From the NCBI GenBank assembly GCA_002068815.1, contig MWAC01000067.1:1-8006 (forward strand): a DNA stretch of 8,006 nucleotides. Direction: 5' to 3'. Source of the DNA: Firmicutes bacterium ADurb.Bin467. GTDB taxonomy: Bacteria; Bacillota; Clostridia; Christensenellales; Aristaeellaceae. The position numbers and the translations under genes are program-made. Below the pieces are notes generated by a model. That model was not told the DNA's origin. It saw nothing but the letters and a program-made list of their open reading frames with translations, and made no database searches. Of the stretch, positions 1 through 7,124 are shown piece after piece (position 1 is the stretch's first letter; each line of letters opens with the position of its first letter).

Positions 1-1
1 C

Positions 2-1066
2 ACCGACGGCGAGTGGAACTCGCCGGACGAGCTTTTGAAGGCCGCGCGCGATTCCGTCGCGGCGGCGGAGCTGGAGGCGAATTCGAAGATACGGGAGATC
101 TACGTCGGCGTCCCCGGCGAGTTTGTGCACGTATCGACCGGCGAGGCCGAGGTCCAACTCGAGGCGCCCGGCGAGATCACCGAGGAGAACATCAACCGCG
201 TGCAGGACGCCGCGGCGGAGGCGCTCAAGATCGCCGAGCTCGGCGGCTACGTGATGCACCGCTCGCCCGCGTGGTTCACGGTCGACGACGGCAAGAAGAC
301 GATGATGCCGCTCGGCGCGCACGGCGAAAAGATACGCGCGGCGGTGTCGTTCGTCGTCGCGGACCCGCAGTTTGTCGAGGACGTAAAGGAACTGCTCGGC
401 GCGATGGGCATCACCATTTTGGGCTTTTTGTCGCCGTCGCTCGGCGAGAGCCTGCTGCTCCTCTCGCTCGAGGAGCGCGACCGGATCGCGCTTCTCATCG
501 ACGTCGGATACCTGAACACCGAAATCTCCGTCGTCGAGGGCGACGCGATCACCTACCACGCGATGCTTCCGATGGGCGGCGGCCAGATCACCGCCGAAAT
601 CTGCGAGGAATTGCGCATACCCATGCGCGCGGCGGAGCAGATTAAGCGCAGCTATGTATTCAACCCCGACGAGTTCGATCAGGACGCCTATTCCGAGGTG
701 TACGACGAAAGAGGTGAGAGGCTTTCATTCCCGCGCGACTACGTCCAGCGCCCGGTGGAAAAGAGCGTGGACGAGCTGTCGGACATGATCGACCTGACGC
801 TCAAAAACGACGCGGCCAACTTCTTGGGTCCGCGCTCGCAGGTGTTCCTGACAGGCGGCGGCATCGCCTTGATGCGCGGCGGCCGGGAGTACCTTGCGGC
901 GAAGATCGGGCGCCCGGTCAAGGTGCCGGTCGCGAAGTCCGCGAAGATGAACAGCCCCGTGTACGCAAGCGCGCTGGGCCTCGTCGATCTGATTTTTGAT
1001 TCCATTGAACAGCAGGGCCCCAAGGAGTGCGGCGGAATCAAGAAGCTCAAGGGTTGGTTCAAATGA
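2..1066 (+). CDS. ftsA: Cell division protein FtsA, divergent, 5'-truncated by window edge
   Basis: Actin-fold protein that anchors FtsZ filaments to the membrane and helps assemble the divisome. The frame is open from base 2 and the upstream residues (TDGEWNSPDELLKAARDSV...) fit FtsA, so the start is outside the window; the TTG at 35 is internal. Visible parts are the 1C-type region (about 95-400), a phosphate-2-like loop at 500-520, the LPMGGGQIT segment (about 566-592), the adenosine-side LTGGG motif at 848-862, and a C-terminal basic amphipathic tail (IKKLKGWFK) that fits a membrane-targeting helix. The loop reads DVGYLNT where actin-family members usually have DxGGGTT, so nucleotide handling may be altered. 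It lies 39 bases before ftsZ on the same strand, the usual ftsA-ftsZ order. The family call is confident; sequence divergence from well-studied FtsA is clear. Confidence 0.9.
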   Translation, partial: TDGEWNSPDELLKAARDSVAAAELEANSKIREIYVGVPGEFVHVSTGEAEVQLEAPGEITEENINRVQDAAAEALKIAELGGYVMHRSPAWFTVDDGKKTMMPLGAHGEKIRAAVSFVVADPQFVEDVKELLGAMGITILGFLSPSLGESLLLLSLEERDRIALLIDVGYLNTEISVVEGDAITYHAMLPMGGGQITAEICEELRIPMRAAEQIKRSYVFNPDEFDQDAYSEVYDERGERLSFPRDYVQRPVEKSVDELSDMIDLTLKNDAANFLGPRSQVFLTGGGIALMRGGREYLAAKIGRPVKVPVAKSAKMNSPVYASALGLVDLIFDSIEQQGPKECGGIKKLKGWFK

Positions 1067-1091
1067 GGATAGAAGTACAAATTATGCGAAC

Positions 1092-1098
1092 GAGGGGG
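1092..1098 (+). promoter_or_regulatory. Ribosome binding site deciding the ftsZ start
   Basis: GAGGGGG ends seven bases before the GTG at 1106. This favours GTG 1106 over the ATG at 1121, which would sit 22 bases away. The resulting N-terminus (MLEFEME) also matches the MLEF start of Bacillus FtsZ. No promoter is evident in the 39-base ftsA-ftsZ gap, so the two genes are probably co-transcribed. Confidence 0.8.
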
Positions 1099-1105
1099 AT
1101 GCCTT

Positions 1106-2365
1106 GTGCTCGAGTTTGAAATGGAGACGAACAACTTCGCGTCAATCAAGGTCATCGGCGTGGGCGGTGCCGGAACGAACGCGGTCAACCGCATGGTGGA
1201 TTCCGGCCTGCAGGGCGTTGATTTCATCGCGATCAATACCGATAAGCAGGCGCTGTCGATGAGCAAGGCGTCCACAAGGATCCAGATCGGCGAAAAGCTG
1301 ACCAAGGGCTTGGGCGCCGGCGCGAACCCCGACGTCGGCAAGCATGCCGCCGAGGAGAGCAAGGAGGAGATCGGCAACATCGTCAAGGGCTCCGACCTCG
1401 TGTTCGTGACCTGCGGCATGGGCGGCGGCACCGGGACCGGCGCGGCGCCCGTGATCGCGCAGCTCGCGCGCGACATGGGGATATTGACGATCGGCGTCGT
1501 CTCGAAGCCGTTCCTGTTCGAGGGCAGGCAGCGCATGAAGAACGCGGAGGCCGGCATCGAGAGGCTGAAGGCGAACGTCGACACGCTGGTCGTCGTCCCG
1601 AACGACAGGCTCCTGTCCGTCGTCACGAAGGGGACGACGATGACCGAGGCGTTCCGCATCGCCGACGATACGCTCCGACAGGGCATCCAGGGCATCTCCG
1701 ACCTGATCGCCGTGCCGAACCTGATCAACCTCGACTTTGCGGACGTGCGCACCGTCATGGAGGCGCGCGGGCTCGCGCACATGGGCATCGGCATCGGCCG
1801 GGGCGAGAACCGCATGGTCGACGCGGCGAAGCAGGCGGTCGCAAGCCCGATGCTCGAGACGTCGATCAACGGCGCGCGCGCGGTCTTGATCAACATCACC
1901 GGCGGCCCCGACACCTCGATCATCGACATCAACGAGGCGGCGCAGCTGATCACGCAGGCGGCCGACCCCGAGGCCAACATCATCTTCGGCGCGGGCATCG
2001 ACGAGGAGCTCGACGACGAGGTGCGCATCACCGTCATCGCGACGGGCTTCGAGCGCAACCCGTTCCCGGCGAAGGCCGAGCGAGAGGCGGCGCCCGTCGA
2101 GGAGGCGCCCGTCCGCCGCGAGCGCATCGTGGAGCTCCACGACGAAGAGGACGCGCCGGTTTCCCCGATCTTCGAGCGCAGGCCGCAGCCGCCGCGCGAC
2201 CGTCCCCCGCAGCGCCGCGACGACCCGAGGGACCGCCGGGCCCCCCAGCCGCCGCCGCCGAAGCCGCGCCCGCGCGTCTACCAGGACGGCGAGCACGACG
2301 ACAACCGCACCCGCCGCGGCTTCATCCCGGACACGCCGAGCTTTTTGAAGCGCAAGGACAAGTGA
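1106..2365 (+). CDS. ftsZ: Cell division protein FtsZ
   Basis: Tubulin-like GTPase that polymerises into the Z-ring at mid-cell. The start is GTG. The 419 residues contain the nucleotide-binding start [15 protein letters not shown] (16-30), the tubulin signature GGGTGTG (106-112), and the T7 loop NLDFAD (208-213) with Asp210 and Asp213, which complete the GTPase site across the subunit interface. The globular core ends near residue 316. A linker of about 85 residues rich in Pro, Arg, Glu and Asp (317-403) follows, then a conserved C-terminal peptide ([13 protein letters not shown], 407-419), the site where FtsA and other partners bind in the family. All key residues are intact. It lies directly after ftsA and is closed by a strong terminator 14 bases after the stop. 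Confidence 0.98.
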   Translation: MLEFEMETNNFASIKVIGVGGAGTNAVNRMVDSGLQGVDFIAINTDKQALSMSKASTRIQIGEKLTKGLGAGANPDVGKHAAEESKEEIGNIVKGSDLVFVTCGMGGGTGTGAAPVIAQLARDMGILTIGVVSKPFLFEGRQRMKNAEAGIERLKANVDTLVVVPNDRLLSVVTKGTTMTEAFRIADDTLRQGIQGISDLIAVPNLINLDFADVRTVMEARGLAHMGIGIGRGENRMVDAAKQAVASPMLETSINGARAVLINITGGPDTSIIDINEAAQLITQAADPEANIIFGAGIDEELDDEVRITVIATGFERNPFPAKAEREAAPVEEAPVRRERIVELHDEEDAPVSPIFERRPQPPRDRPPQRRDDPRDRRAPQPPPPKPRPRVYQDGEHDDNRTRRGFIPDTPSFLKRKDK

Positions 2366-2375
2366 AGACATACGG

Positions 2376-2408
2376 AAAAGGCCTCCGCGCGAGCGGAGGC
2401 CTGGTTTT
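2376..2408. terminator. Bidirectional intrinsic terminator between ftsZ and the DUF1015 gene
   Basis: A perfect 9-bp stem (GGCCTCCGC 2380-2388 with GCGGAGGCC 2393-2401) closes on a GCGA tetraloop. On the + strand it is followed by TGGTTTT (2402-2408); on the - strand it is followed directly by TTTT (AAAA at 2376-2379). It sits between two convergent genes and can end both transcripts. Confidence 0.9.
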
Positions 2409-2414
2409 ATGGAC

Positions 2415-3626
2415 TTACGAGACGATCCTTCTCGCCTCCAGATAGTACCGCTTGTCCCTCGCGTGGCCCATCGAGAAGGTCTTTCGGGGCAGCACGCCGT
2501 ATTTGCGGATGTAGGGGAACAGCTCCGCCTTGTCGAACGCGCGCGGCATGAAGCCGACGGTGTTCTCCCTGCAGGCGAGCGAAAGCAGCGATTCGTCGCC
2601 GTGGATGTAGTCGATCTCCGCCTCCGGGCGGCGCTTGAGGAACCCGTCGAGGAAGTCCTGCAGCGGGCGGATCGGGTGGCCGTCGCACGAGAAGCCGAGC
2701 ACACGATCCCCGAACGCGATTCGGACATCCTCGCCCCCGTCCCGGAACGCGCCGGACGCGCGCCACTCGGCGAGCACGGCCTCCGGGTCGGCGTTGAACA
2801 GCGCGCGGTGGATCGGCTCGAACACGAGCGCGGGACAGTGCAGGTTCACGAGCTCGACGAGCGCCCAGCGCGCCGGGTGCGACTCGAGCTCGGCGGAGGA
2901 GAGGGTTTCGCGGAGGCTTGCCCAGCACTGCTTCGCGGCCGCGAGCGAGTGGTTTCCGTCGCCGACGGCGAACAGCAGCCCGCCGGCGCGCTCCGCGAGC
3001 CGCGCAACCGCGTCGAACACGCGCCGCGCTCGGCCGTCCTCGAGCGCCCAGCCGCGGATGTGCCCGCCGCCGAGCATCAAGTCGAAGTCGTAGAGAAGGC
3101 GCCCGGGGTCGGAGAGCGCCGGCTCGATGACCGAGCACTCCGGGTCGTCGATCAGCATCATCACGTGCGGGCACTCGAGCGGCGCCTCCGAGCGGATCTC
3201 CGCGCGCGGCGGCACGCGCTCGGGCACGGTCCCCTCGGTCGCGCGGATCAGGCTCTCGGAGCCCTTCGAAAAGTCGTATTTCTCGAGGTCTACGCAGGCG
3301 AGCAATCCCTGGCGGAGCCCGGCGGACGTCCCGCGCTCGACGAGCACGAAGCCCTCGGGAACCTCGGCAGCAAGCGCGGAGCCCAGGTATTCGCGCATCG
3401 AAGCGTGTATGCCCGGCACGCGCGCGGAACGCTCGTTCAGGTAGATTTCGGGCAGCGTGATCCAGAGCGCCGAGGGGACGCCCTTCGCGGTCATCTCGGC
3501 CTCGGCCCAGTATGAAGGCTCCGCGGTGAACTGGTCGCAGGCGACGACCGCCCATTTTTCGAGGCTCAGGCCCTGTTTCGGCAAGAGGATTTCAGCGGTC
3601 GAAAGCGCGATGTCGGTGTTTTTCAT
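2415..3626 (-). CDS. DUF1015 family protein in the serine operon
   Basis: Conserved protein of 403 residues with no established reaction that I know of. Recognised as DUF1015 from its N-terminal block PKQGLSLEKWAVVACDQFT (16-34), the central GDGNHSLAAAK motif (222-232), EPIHRALF (270-277), and the C-terminal LPRKTFSMGHARDKRYYLEA block (379-398). No signal peptide or membrane segment is visible, so it is probably cytoplasmic. The ATG at 3626 is preceded at six bases by GGAGGG. It is the third gene of serC-serA-DUF1015, 57 bases after serA, with a hairpin in the gap. This recurring neighbourhood suggests a role tied to serine or phosphoserine metabolism. The D-G-N-H motif resembles the D-G-H-H pattern of other DUF1015 proteins and may be an active or ligand site; that is inference. 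Confidence 0.85.
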   Translation of the reverse strand: MKNTDIALSTAEILLPKQGLSLEKWAVVACDQFTAEPSYWAEAEMTAKGVPSALWITLPEIYLNERSARVPGIHASMREYLGSALAAEVPEGFVLVERGTSAGLRQGLLACVDLEKYDFSKGSESLIRATEGTVPERVPPRAEIRSEAPLECPHVMMLIDDPECSVIEPALSDPGRLLYDFDLMLGGGHIRGWALEDGRARRVFDAVARLAERAGGLLFAVGDGNHSLAAAKQCWASLRETLSSAELESHPARWALVELVNLHCPALVFEPIHRALFNADPEAVLAEWRASGAFRDGGEDVRIAFGDRVLGFSCDGHPIRPLQDFLDGFLKRRPEAEIDYIHGDESLLSLACRENTVGFMPRAFDKAELFPYIRKYGVLPRKTFSMGHARDKRYYLEARRIVS

Positions 3627-3646
3627 ATGTGTCCCTCCATCAATGA

Positions 3647-3668
3647 GAAATCCCCCGCGAGCGGGGGA
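3647..3668 (-). terminator. Hairpin between serA and DUF1015: weak terminator or attenuator
   Basis: A 7-bp stem, mostly G-C (TCCCCCG 3651-3657 with CGGGGGA 3662-3668), with a four-base loop. On the - strand only a short ATTTCT follows, so termination is probably partial. Since no promoter is seen in this gap, it more likely sets the ratio of serA to DUF1015 transcript, or protects the upstream mRNA, than isolates the DUF1015 gene. Confidence 0.55.
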
Positions 3669-3683
3669 CTCCCGTGAAGTGTT

Positions 3684-4853
3684 TTACGGCAATATCAGCC
3701 GGACGCGGTAGGTCGTATCGAGCGAGCGCATCTTCTCGACGAGGGCGTCGCTGGGCGTGCTATCGAACTCGAGCACCGTGTAGGCGTACGCGCCGCGCGA
3801 GCGGTTGATCATGTTGTCGATGTTGAGCCCCTCGTCCGAGATCAGATGCGTGACCGAGCCGATGACGTTCGGCACGTTTTTGTGCAGCAGCGTCAGCCGC
3901 GGCCCGGCCGGGCGGGAGAGCGGGCAGTCCGGGTAGTTGACGGAGTTCACGATCGAGCCGTAGCGCAGGTATTCGTCCATCTGCTTTGCGACCATGCGCA
4001 CGCAGTTGTCCTCGCTCTCCGGCGTCGAGGCGCCAAGGTGCGGTATGCAGATGACGCCGGTCGCGCCGATCAATTCGTCCGACGGGAAGTCGGTCACGTA
4101 CGCGCGCAGGAGCCCGGTCGAGAGCGCGCCCTTGACCGCCTGCGTCGAGACGAGTCCGCCGCGCGAGAAGTTCAGAAGCGCCGCCGTCGGCTTCATCTTC
4201 GAAAGCGCCGCCGCGTCGATCATGTTGCGCGTCATGTCCATCAGCGGCACGTGCAGCGAGATGTAGTCGCTGTTTTTGAGCACCTCGTCGATGTCGAGGC
4301 TGTGCGAGACCGAGCGCGACAGCCGCCACGCGTGGTCGACCGAGATGTAGGGGTCGTAGCCCAGCACCTTCATGCCGAGCGCGACGCCGGTGTTCGCGAC
4401 GAGCACGCCGATCTCGCCGAGGCCGATTACGCCCAGCGTCTTTCCCATCAATTCCGGGCCGACGAACTGGCCCTTGCCCTTTTCGACGAGCTTGTCGACC
4501 TCGTCGCCCTTGCCGGAGAGCGTCCTGCACCACTCGACGGCCTCGACGACGCGCCGGGAGGCGAGCAGCATACCGGTCAGCGCCATCTCCTTGACCGCGT
4601 TCGCGTTCGCGCCGGGCGAGTTGAACACGACGACGCCGCGCTCGGCGAGCCTGTCGACCGGGATGTTGTTGACCCCGGCGCCGGCGCGCGCCACGCAGTG
4701 GACGCTCTCGGGGATGTCCATCTCGTGCATGTTCGCGCTGCGCACGATGATCGCGTCCGGGTTCTCCGCGTACGCGTCGAAGGCGTAGCCGCTCATGTCG
4801 AGCACCGATTCGTATACCGGGGATATGGCGTTCAGCGTCTTGACTGCGTACAT
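3684..4853 (-). CDS. serA: D-3-phosphoglycerate dehydrogenase with ACT domain
   Basis: Oxidises 3-phosphoglycerate with NAD+ to 3-phosphohydroxypyruvate, the first committed step of serine synthesis. The 389 residues show RSAN (38-41) and VARAGAGVNNI (54-64) of the substrate domain, the nucleotide-binding VIGLGEIG (142-149) followed by the acidic GYDPY (165-169), and the catalytic residues Arg231 (NFSRGGLV), Glu260 and His272 (IPHLGAST). A C-terminal ACT domain (about 318-389) probably gives serine feedback control. It is the short type, without the extra intervening domain of long SerA forms. The ATG at 4853 overlaps the serC stop (TGATG), indicating translational coupling; GGGG eight bases upstream can serve as ribosome site. 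A GTG at 4856 is an alternative start one codon earlier, but starts of the form MYxxKTLN are usual for the family. Confidence 0.96.
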   Translation of the reverse strand: MYAVKTLNAISPVYESVLDMSGYAFDAYAENPDAIIVRSANMHEMDIPESVHCVARAGAGVNNIPVDRLAERGVVVFNSPGANANAVKEMALTGMLLASRRVVEAVEWCRTLSGKGDEVDKLVEKGKGQFVGPELMGKTLGVIGLGEIGVLVANTGVALGMKVLGYDPYISVDHAWRLSRSVSHSLDIDEVLKNSDYISLHVPLMDMTRNMIDAAALSKMKPTAALLNFSRGGLVSTQAVKGALSTGLLRAYVTDFPSDELIGATGVICIPHLGASTPESEDNCVRMVAKQMDEYLRYGSIVNSVNYPDCPLSRPAGPRLTLLHKNVPNVIGSVTHLISDEGLNIDNMINRSRGAYAYTVLEFDSTPSDALVEKMRSLDTTYRVRLILP

Positions 4854-5935
4854 CACTTGCGCCCCATTTCAAAGTTCTTCATGAATTCGACGAGCGCGCG
4901 CACGCCCTCGACCGGCATCGCGTTGTAGATGCTCGCGCGCATGCCGCCTGCGGAGCGGTGGCCCTTCAGGTTCGTGAGACCCGCCTTCGCCGCGCCCTTG
5001 ATGAATTCCGCGTCGGTCGCCTCGTCGCCGGTGCGGAAGGTGACGTTCATGATCGAGCGGCACGCGCGGTCGGCGACGGGCTTGAACAGCGCGCTCTCGT
5101 CGAGATAGTCGTACAGGAGATTCGCCTTCATGCGGTTGACCTCGGCGATGCCCTCGACGCCGCCGACGCCCTTGAGCCACTTGAGGCAGAGTCCCGCCAT
5201 GTAGACCGCGTAGGTCGGCGGGGTGTTCAGCATGCTGCCCGCCTCGTCCATCACCTTGTAGTCGAAGATGTTCGGCGTGATCTTCATCGCGCGGCCGATC
5301 AGGTCGCGGCGGACGATCACGAGCGCGAAGCCCGCCGGGCCGATGTTCTTCTGCGCGCCGGCGAAGATCAGAGCGAACTTCCCGACGTCGTACGGCTCGG
5401 ACAGTATGTTCGACGACATGTCCGCGACGAGCGGCACATTTCCGGTCTCGGGGAGCTCCGGGTACTTCGTGCCGTAGATCGTGTTGTTCGTCGTGATGTA
5501 AAAGTAGTCGGCGTTCGGGTCGAACTTCGACGCCTCGAGCGTCGGTATGCGCACATAGCCCTCGTCCCGGGAGGAGGCGACGCAGTTCGCTGTGCCGTAC
5601 TTCCTCGCCTCGACCATCGCGCCGTGCGCGAACACGCCGCTGTCGACGTAGTCGGCCCTGCCGGAGCCGGTCATCAGGTTCATCGGGATGCCCGCGAACT
5701 GGCCGGTCGCGCCGCCCTGTATGAACAGCACCGCATAGCTCTGGGGGACGCCCATGAGCTCCCGCACCAGCGCCTCGGTGCCGTCGAAGATGTCCTGATA
5801 GGCCTTCGAGCGGTGGCTCATCTCCATGACGGACATGCCCGTGTCGCCGTAGCAGAGCATTTCCCGCGCGGCGGTCGCGAGGGCTTCCTCCGGCATGACC
5901 GCCGGACCGGCAGCGAAATTGTATACGCGTTGCAT
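4853..5935 (-). CDS. serC: Phosphoserine aminotransferase
   Basis: Pyridoxal-phosphate enzyme that transfers the amino group of glutamate to 3-phosphohydroxypyruvate, giving phosphoserine; it can also act on the pyridoxine-pathway analogue. At 360 residues it is normal size for the family. It starts with the typical YNFAAGPAVMPEEAL (5-19). Visible are the phosphate-contacting SHRSK (40-44), GGAT (74-77), TTNNTIYGT (148-156), ADMSSNI (171-177) with the cofactor-contacting Asp172, Lys196 in GAQKNIGPAG as the PLP Schiff-base lysine, and the C-terminal HRSAGGMRASIYNAMP block with substrate arginines. The ATG at 5935 has GGAGG at six bases. It is first in the serC-serA-DUF1015 operon, just after a strong promoter. 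Confidence 0.97.
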   Translation of the reverse strand: MQRVYNFAAGPAVMPEEALATAAREMLCYGDTGMSVMEMSHRSKAYQDIFDGTEALVRELMGVPQSYAVLFIQGGATGQFAGIPMNLMTGSGRADYVDSGVFAHGAMVEARKYGTANCVASSRDEGYVRIPTLEASKFDPNADYFYITTNNTIYGTKYPELPETGNVPLVADMSSNILSEPYDVGKFALIFAGAQKNIGPAGFALVIVRRDLIGRAMKITPNIFDYKVMDEAGSMLNTPPTYAVYMAGLCLKWLKGVGGVEGIAEVNRMKANLLYDYLDESALFKPVADRACRSIMNVTFRTGDEATDAEFIKGAAKAGLTNLKGHRSAGGMRASIYNAMPVEGVRALVEFMKNFEMGRK

Positions 5936-5941
5936 AAACTG

Positions 5942-5996
5942 CCTCCTTTTTTGAGCTCGTTCCCAAGATTATACTGTCTATGGGCGAACAAAGCAA
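5942..5996 (-). promoter_or_regulatory. Sigma-A-type promoter and ribosome site of the serC-serA-DUF1015 operon
   Basis: On the - strand, TTGCTT (5991-5996) and a perfect TATAAT (5968-5973) are separated by 17 bases. Transcription should start near 5961, leaving a leader of only about 25 bases with GGAGG at 5942-5946. The short leader leaves no room for a T-box or riboswitch, so any regulation would have to act at the promoter or downstream. The 113-base gap to the AAA+ gene shows no obvious terminator. Confidence 0.85.
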
Positions 5997-6048
5997 GCGG
6001 ATTTTGATAAATCGTTCCTTTAAATTCGCGTGTAGCGGACAAGTGTTT

Positions 6049-7053
6049 TCACAATACGGACGACTCCGGCAGTTTTGTATCCTCCCGGCGGGCAGCGAGC
6101 ACGTCCTCCTCCGAGATTTCGAGAAGCATCTCCCGGCTGACGCTCTTGGCGCACGCAAGGCGGTTCGCCTGCTGCACGAGCACGCGCTCGAAGATGTTGC
6201 GCACGCCGCGCGCGTTTCCGAACGAGATGGACGAGGTGTTCGAAGCCTCGATGTAGTCGCGCACGGCCGCGCGCGCATTGTCGGTCAGCAGAAACTGGCC
6301 CTTTTTGAGCTGGAGCTCGAAGATTTTAAGCATCTCGTCGACCGTGTAGTCGTCGAAGTGCAGATAGCGGTTGAAGCGCGACGAGAGCCCGGGGTTCGAC
6401 TCGACGAACTCCTGCATCAGCCCGTCGTAGCCGGCGACGATGACGACGAGGTCGTCCCGGTTGTCCTCCATGAGCTTGAGCAGCGTCTCGATGGCCTCGC
6501 CCCCGTAGTCGCTCTCGGACTTGCCGGTCAAGGCGTACGCCTCGTCGATGAACAGCACGCCGCCGAGCGCCTTTTTGACGGCCTCCGCGGTCTTGACGGC
6601 GGTCTGGCCGATGTAGCCGGCGACGAGCCCGGAGCGGTCTACCTCGACGAGGTGCCCCTTCGACAATATGCCGAGCGACCGGTACACGCGCGCCATGAGC
6701 CTCGCGATCGTCGTCTTTCCGGTGCCGGGGTTGCCGGAGAACACCATGTGCAGGCTCATCTCGACGTTCGGGAGGCCGTGTTCCTTGCGCAGCGCGTACA
6801 CGCGCGCGAGGTTGATCAGGTTGTGCACCTCTTTTTTGACGCCCTCGAGCCCGACGAGTCGGTCGAGCTCCGATTCGATGTCCTCGATCTTCTCCGCAGG
6901 CTGTTCCTGCGCTTCGGACTTCGGCTCTTCCTTTGATTCCTGCTTTTCCGCGGGCGCGCCCCAGAAGTCGTCCTTGATCCTGCGGAGGTTGTTGTTGACG
7001 AGCGTGCCGATCGTCTCGAGCTGCTGCCGGATCAGTTCGTCGCGGTTGTCCAT
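6049..7053 (-). CDS. AAA+ ATPase of the SpoVK/CbbX type
   Basis: ATP-driven remodelling protein of 334 residues. An N-terminal helical stretch (1-30) and a charged Glu/Lys/Gln-rich linker (34-60) precede one AAA+ module: Walker A GNPGTGKT (107-114), pore-loop-like GYIGQTA (146-152), Walker B VLFIDEA (166-172), sensor-1 strand VVIVAGYD (203-210), arginine finger region SRFNRY (225-230), and sensor-2 GNARGVRN (279-286). This order and spacing resemble Bacillus SpoVK, a mother-cell sporulation protein, and the Rubisco activase CbbX; without Rubisco genes here, the SpoVK side is more likely. The client is unknown. The ATG at 7053 has AAGGAGG at six bases. It lies 113 bases upstream of serC, which has its own promoter, so a shared function is not implied. 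Whether this organism sporulates cannot be seen. Confidence 0.9.
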   Translation of the reverse strand: MDNRDELIRQQLETIGTLVNNNLRRIKDDFWGAPAEKQESKEEPKSEAQEQPAEKIEDIESELDRLVGLEGVKKEVHNLINLARVYALRKEHGLPNVEMSLHMVFSGNPGTGKTTIARLMARVYRSLGILSKGHLVEVDRSGLVAGYIGQTAVKTAEAVKKALGGVLFIDEAYALTGKSESDYGGEAIETLLKLMEDNRDDLVVIVAGYDGLMQEFVESNPGLSSRFNRYLHFDDYTVDEMLKIFELQLKKGQFLLTDNARAAVRDYIEASNTSSISFGNARGVRNIFERVLVQQANRLACAKSVSREMLLEISEEDVLAARREDTKLPESSVL

Positions 7054-7064
7054 GCGTATCCTCC

Positions 7065-7093
7065 TTGCCCAAAGAACCCATATGTGCTATATT
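7065..7093 (+). promoter_or_regulatory. Promoter of the DUF6485-type gene
   Basis: TTGCCC (7065-7070), a 17-base spacer and TATATT (7088-7093) form a good sigma-A-type promoter, about 30 bases before the start codon at 7125. The -35 box overlaps the DNA that encodes the ribosome site of the divergent AAA+ gene. I see no equally convincing promoter for the AAA+ gene in the same 71-base gap. Confidence 0.65.
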
Positions 7094-7109
7094 CTTACCG
7101 GAAAAACGC

Positions 7110-7116
7110 GAGGGAG
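7110..7116 (+). promoter_or_regulatory. Ribosome site deciding the DUF6485-type start
   Basis: GAGGGAG ends eight bases before the ATG at 7125. The frame stays open upstream to 7065, but that stretch overlaps the promoter and has no ribosome site, so the ATG at 7125 is the start. It places the expected MxxCP beginning of the family at the N-terminus. Confidence 0.75.
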
Positions 7117-7124
7117 TGCGCAAT

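Noticed and set aside
35..37. TTG as the start of FtsA
   Set aside because: Residues encoded before it continue the FtsA similarity to the window edge, so the true start is upstream of base 1.
739..2127. Long open frame on the - strand opposite ftsA and ftsZ
   Set aside because: It lies opposite two clear genes, has a Ser/Ala/Pro-rich composition without motifs, and is explained by GC-rich third codon positions.
2209..2280. Pro/Arg-rich repeat-like stretch in ftsZ
   Set aside because: It is the low-complexity C-terminal linker of FtsZ, not a DNA repeat of interest.
1142..2728. 528-codon open frame on the - strand spanning ftsZ, the terminator and part of the DUF1015 gene
   Set aside because: It crosses a strong terminator, is Arg/Ala-rich with no domain, and mirrors the coding strand of ftsZ.
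3846..4928. Long + strand open frame opposite serA
   Set aside because: Composition is dominated by Arg, Ala, Val and Asp with no recognisable motif; serA on the other strand has all catalytic residues.
5936..6048. Riboswitch or T-box before serC
   Set aside because: The promoter leaves a leader of only about 25 bases, too short for either.
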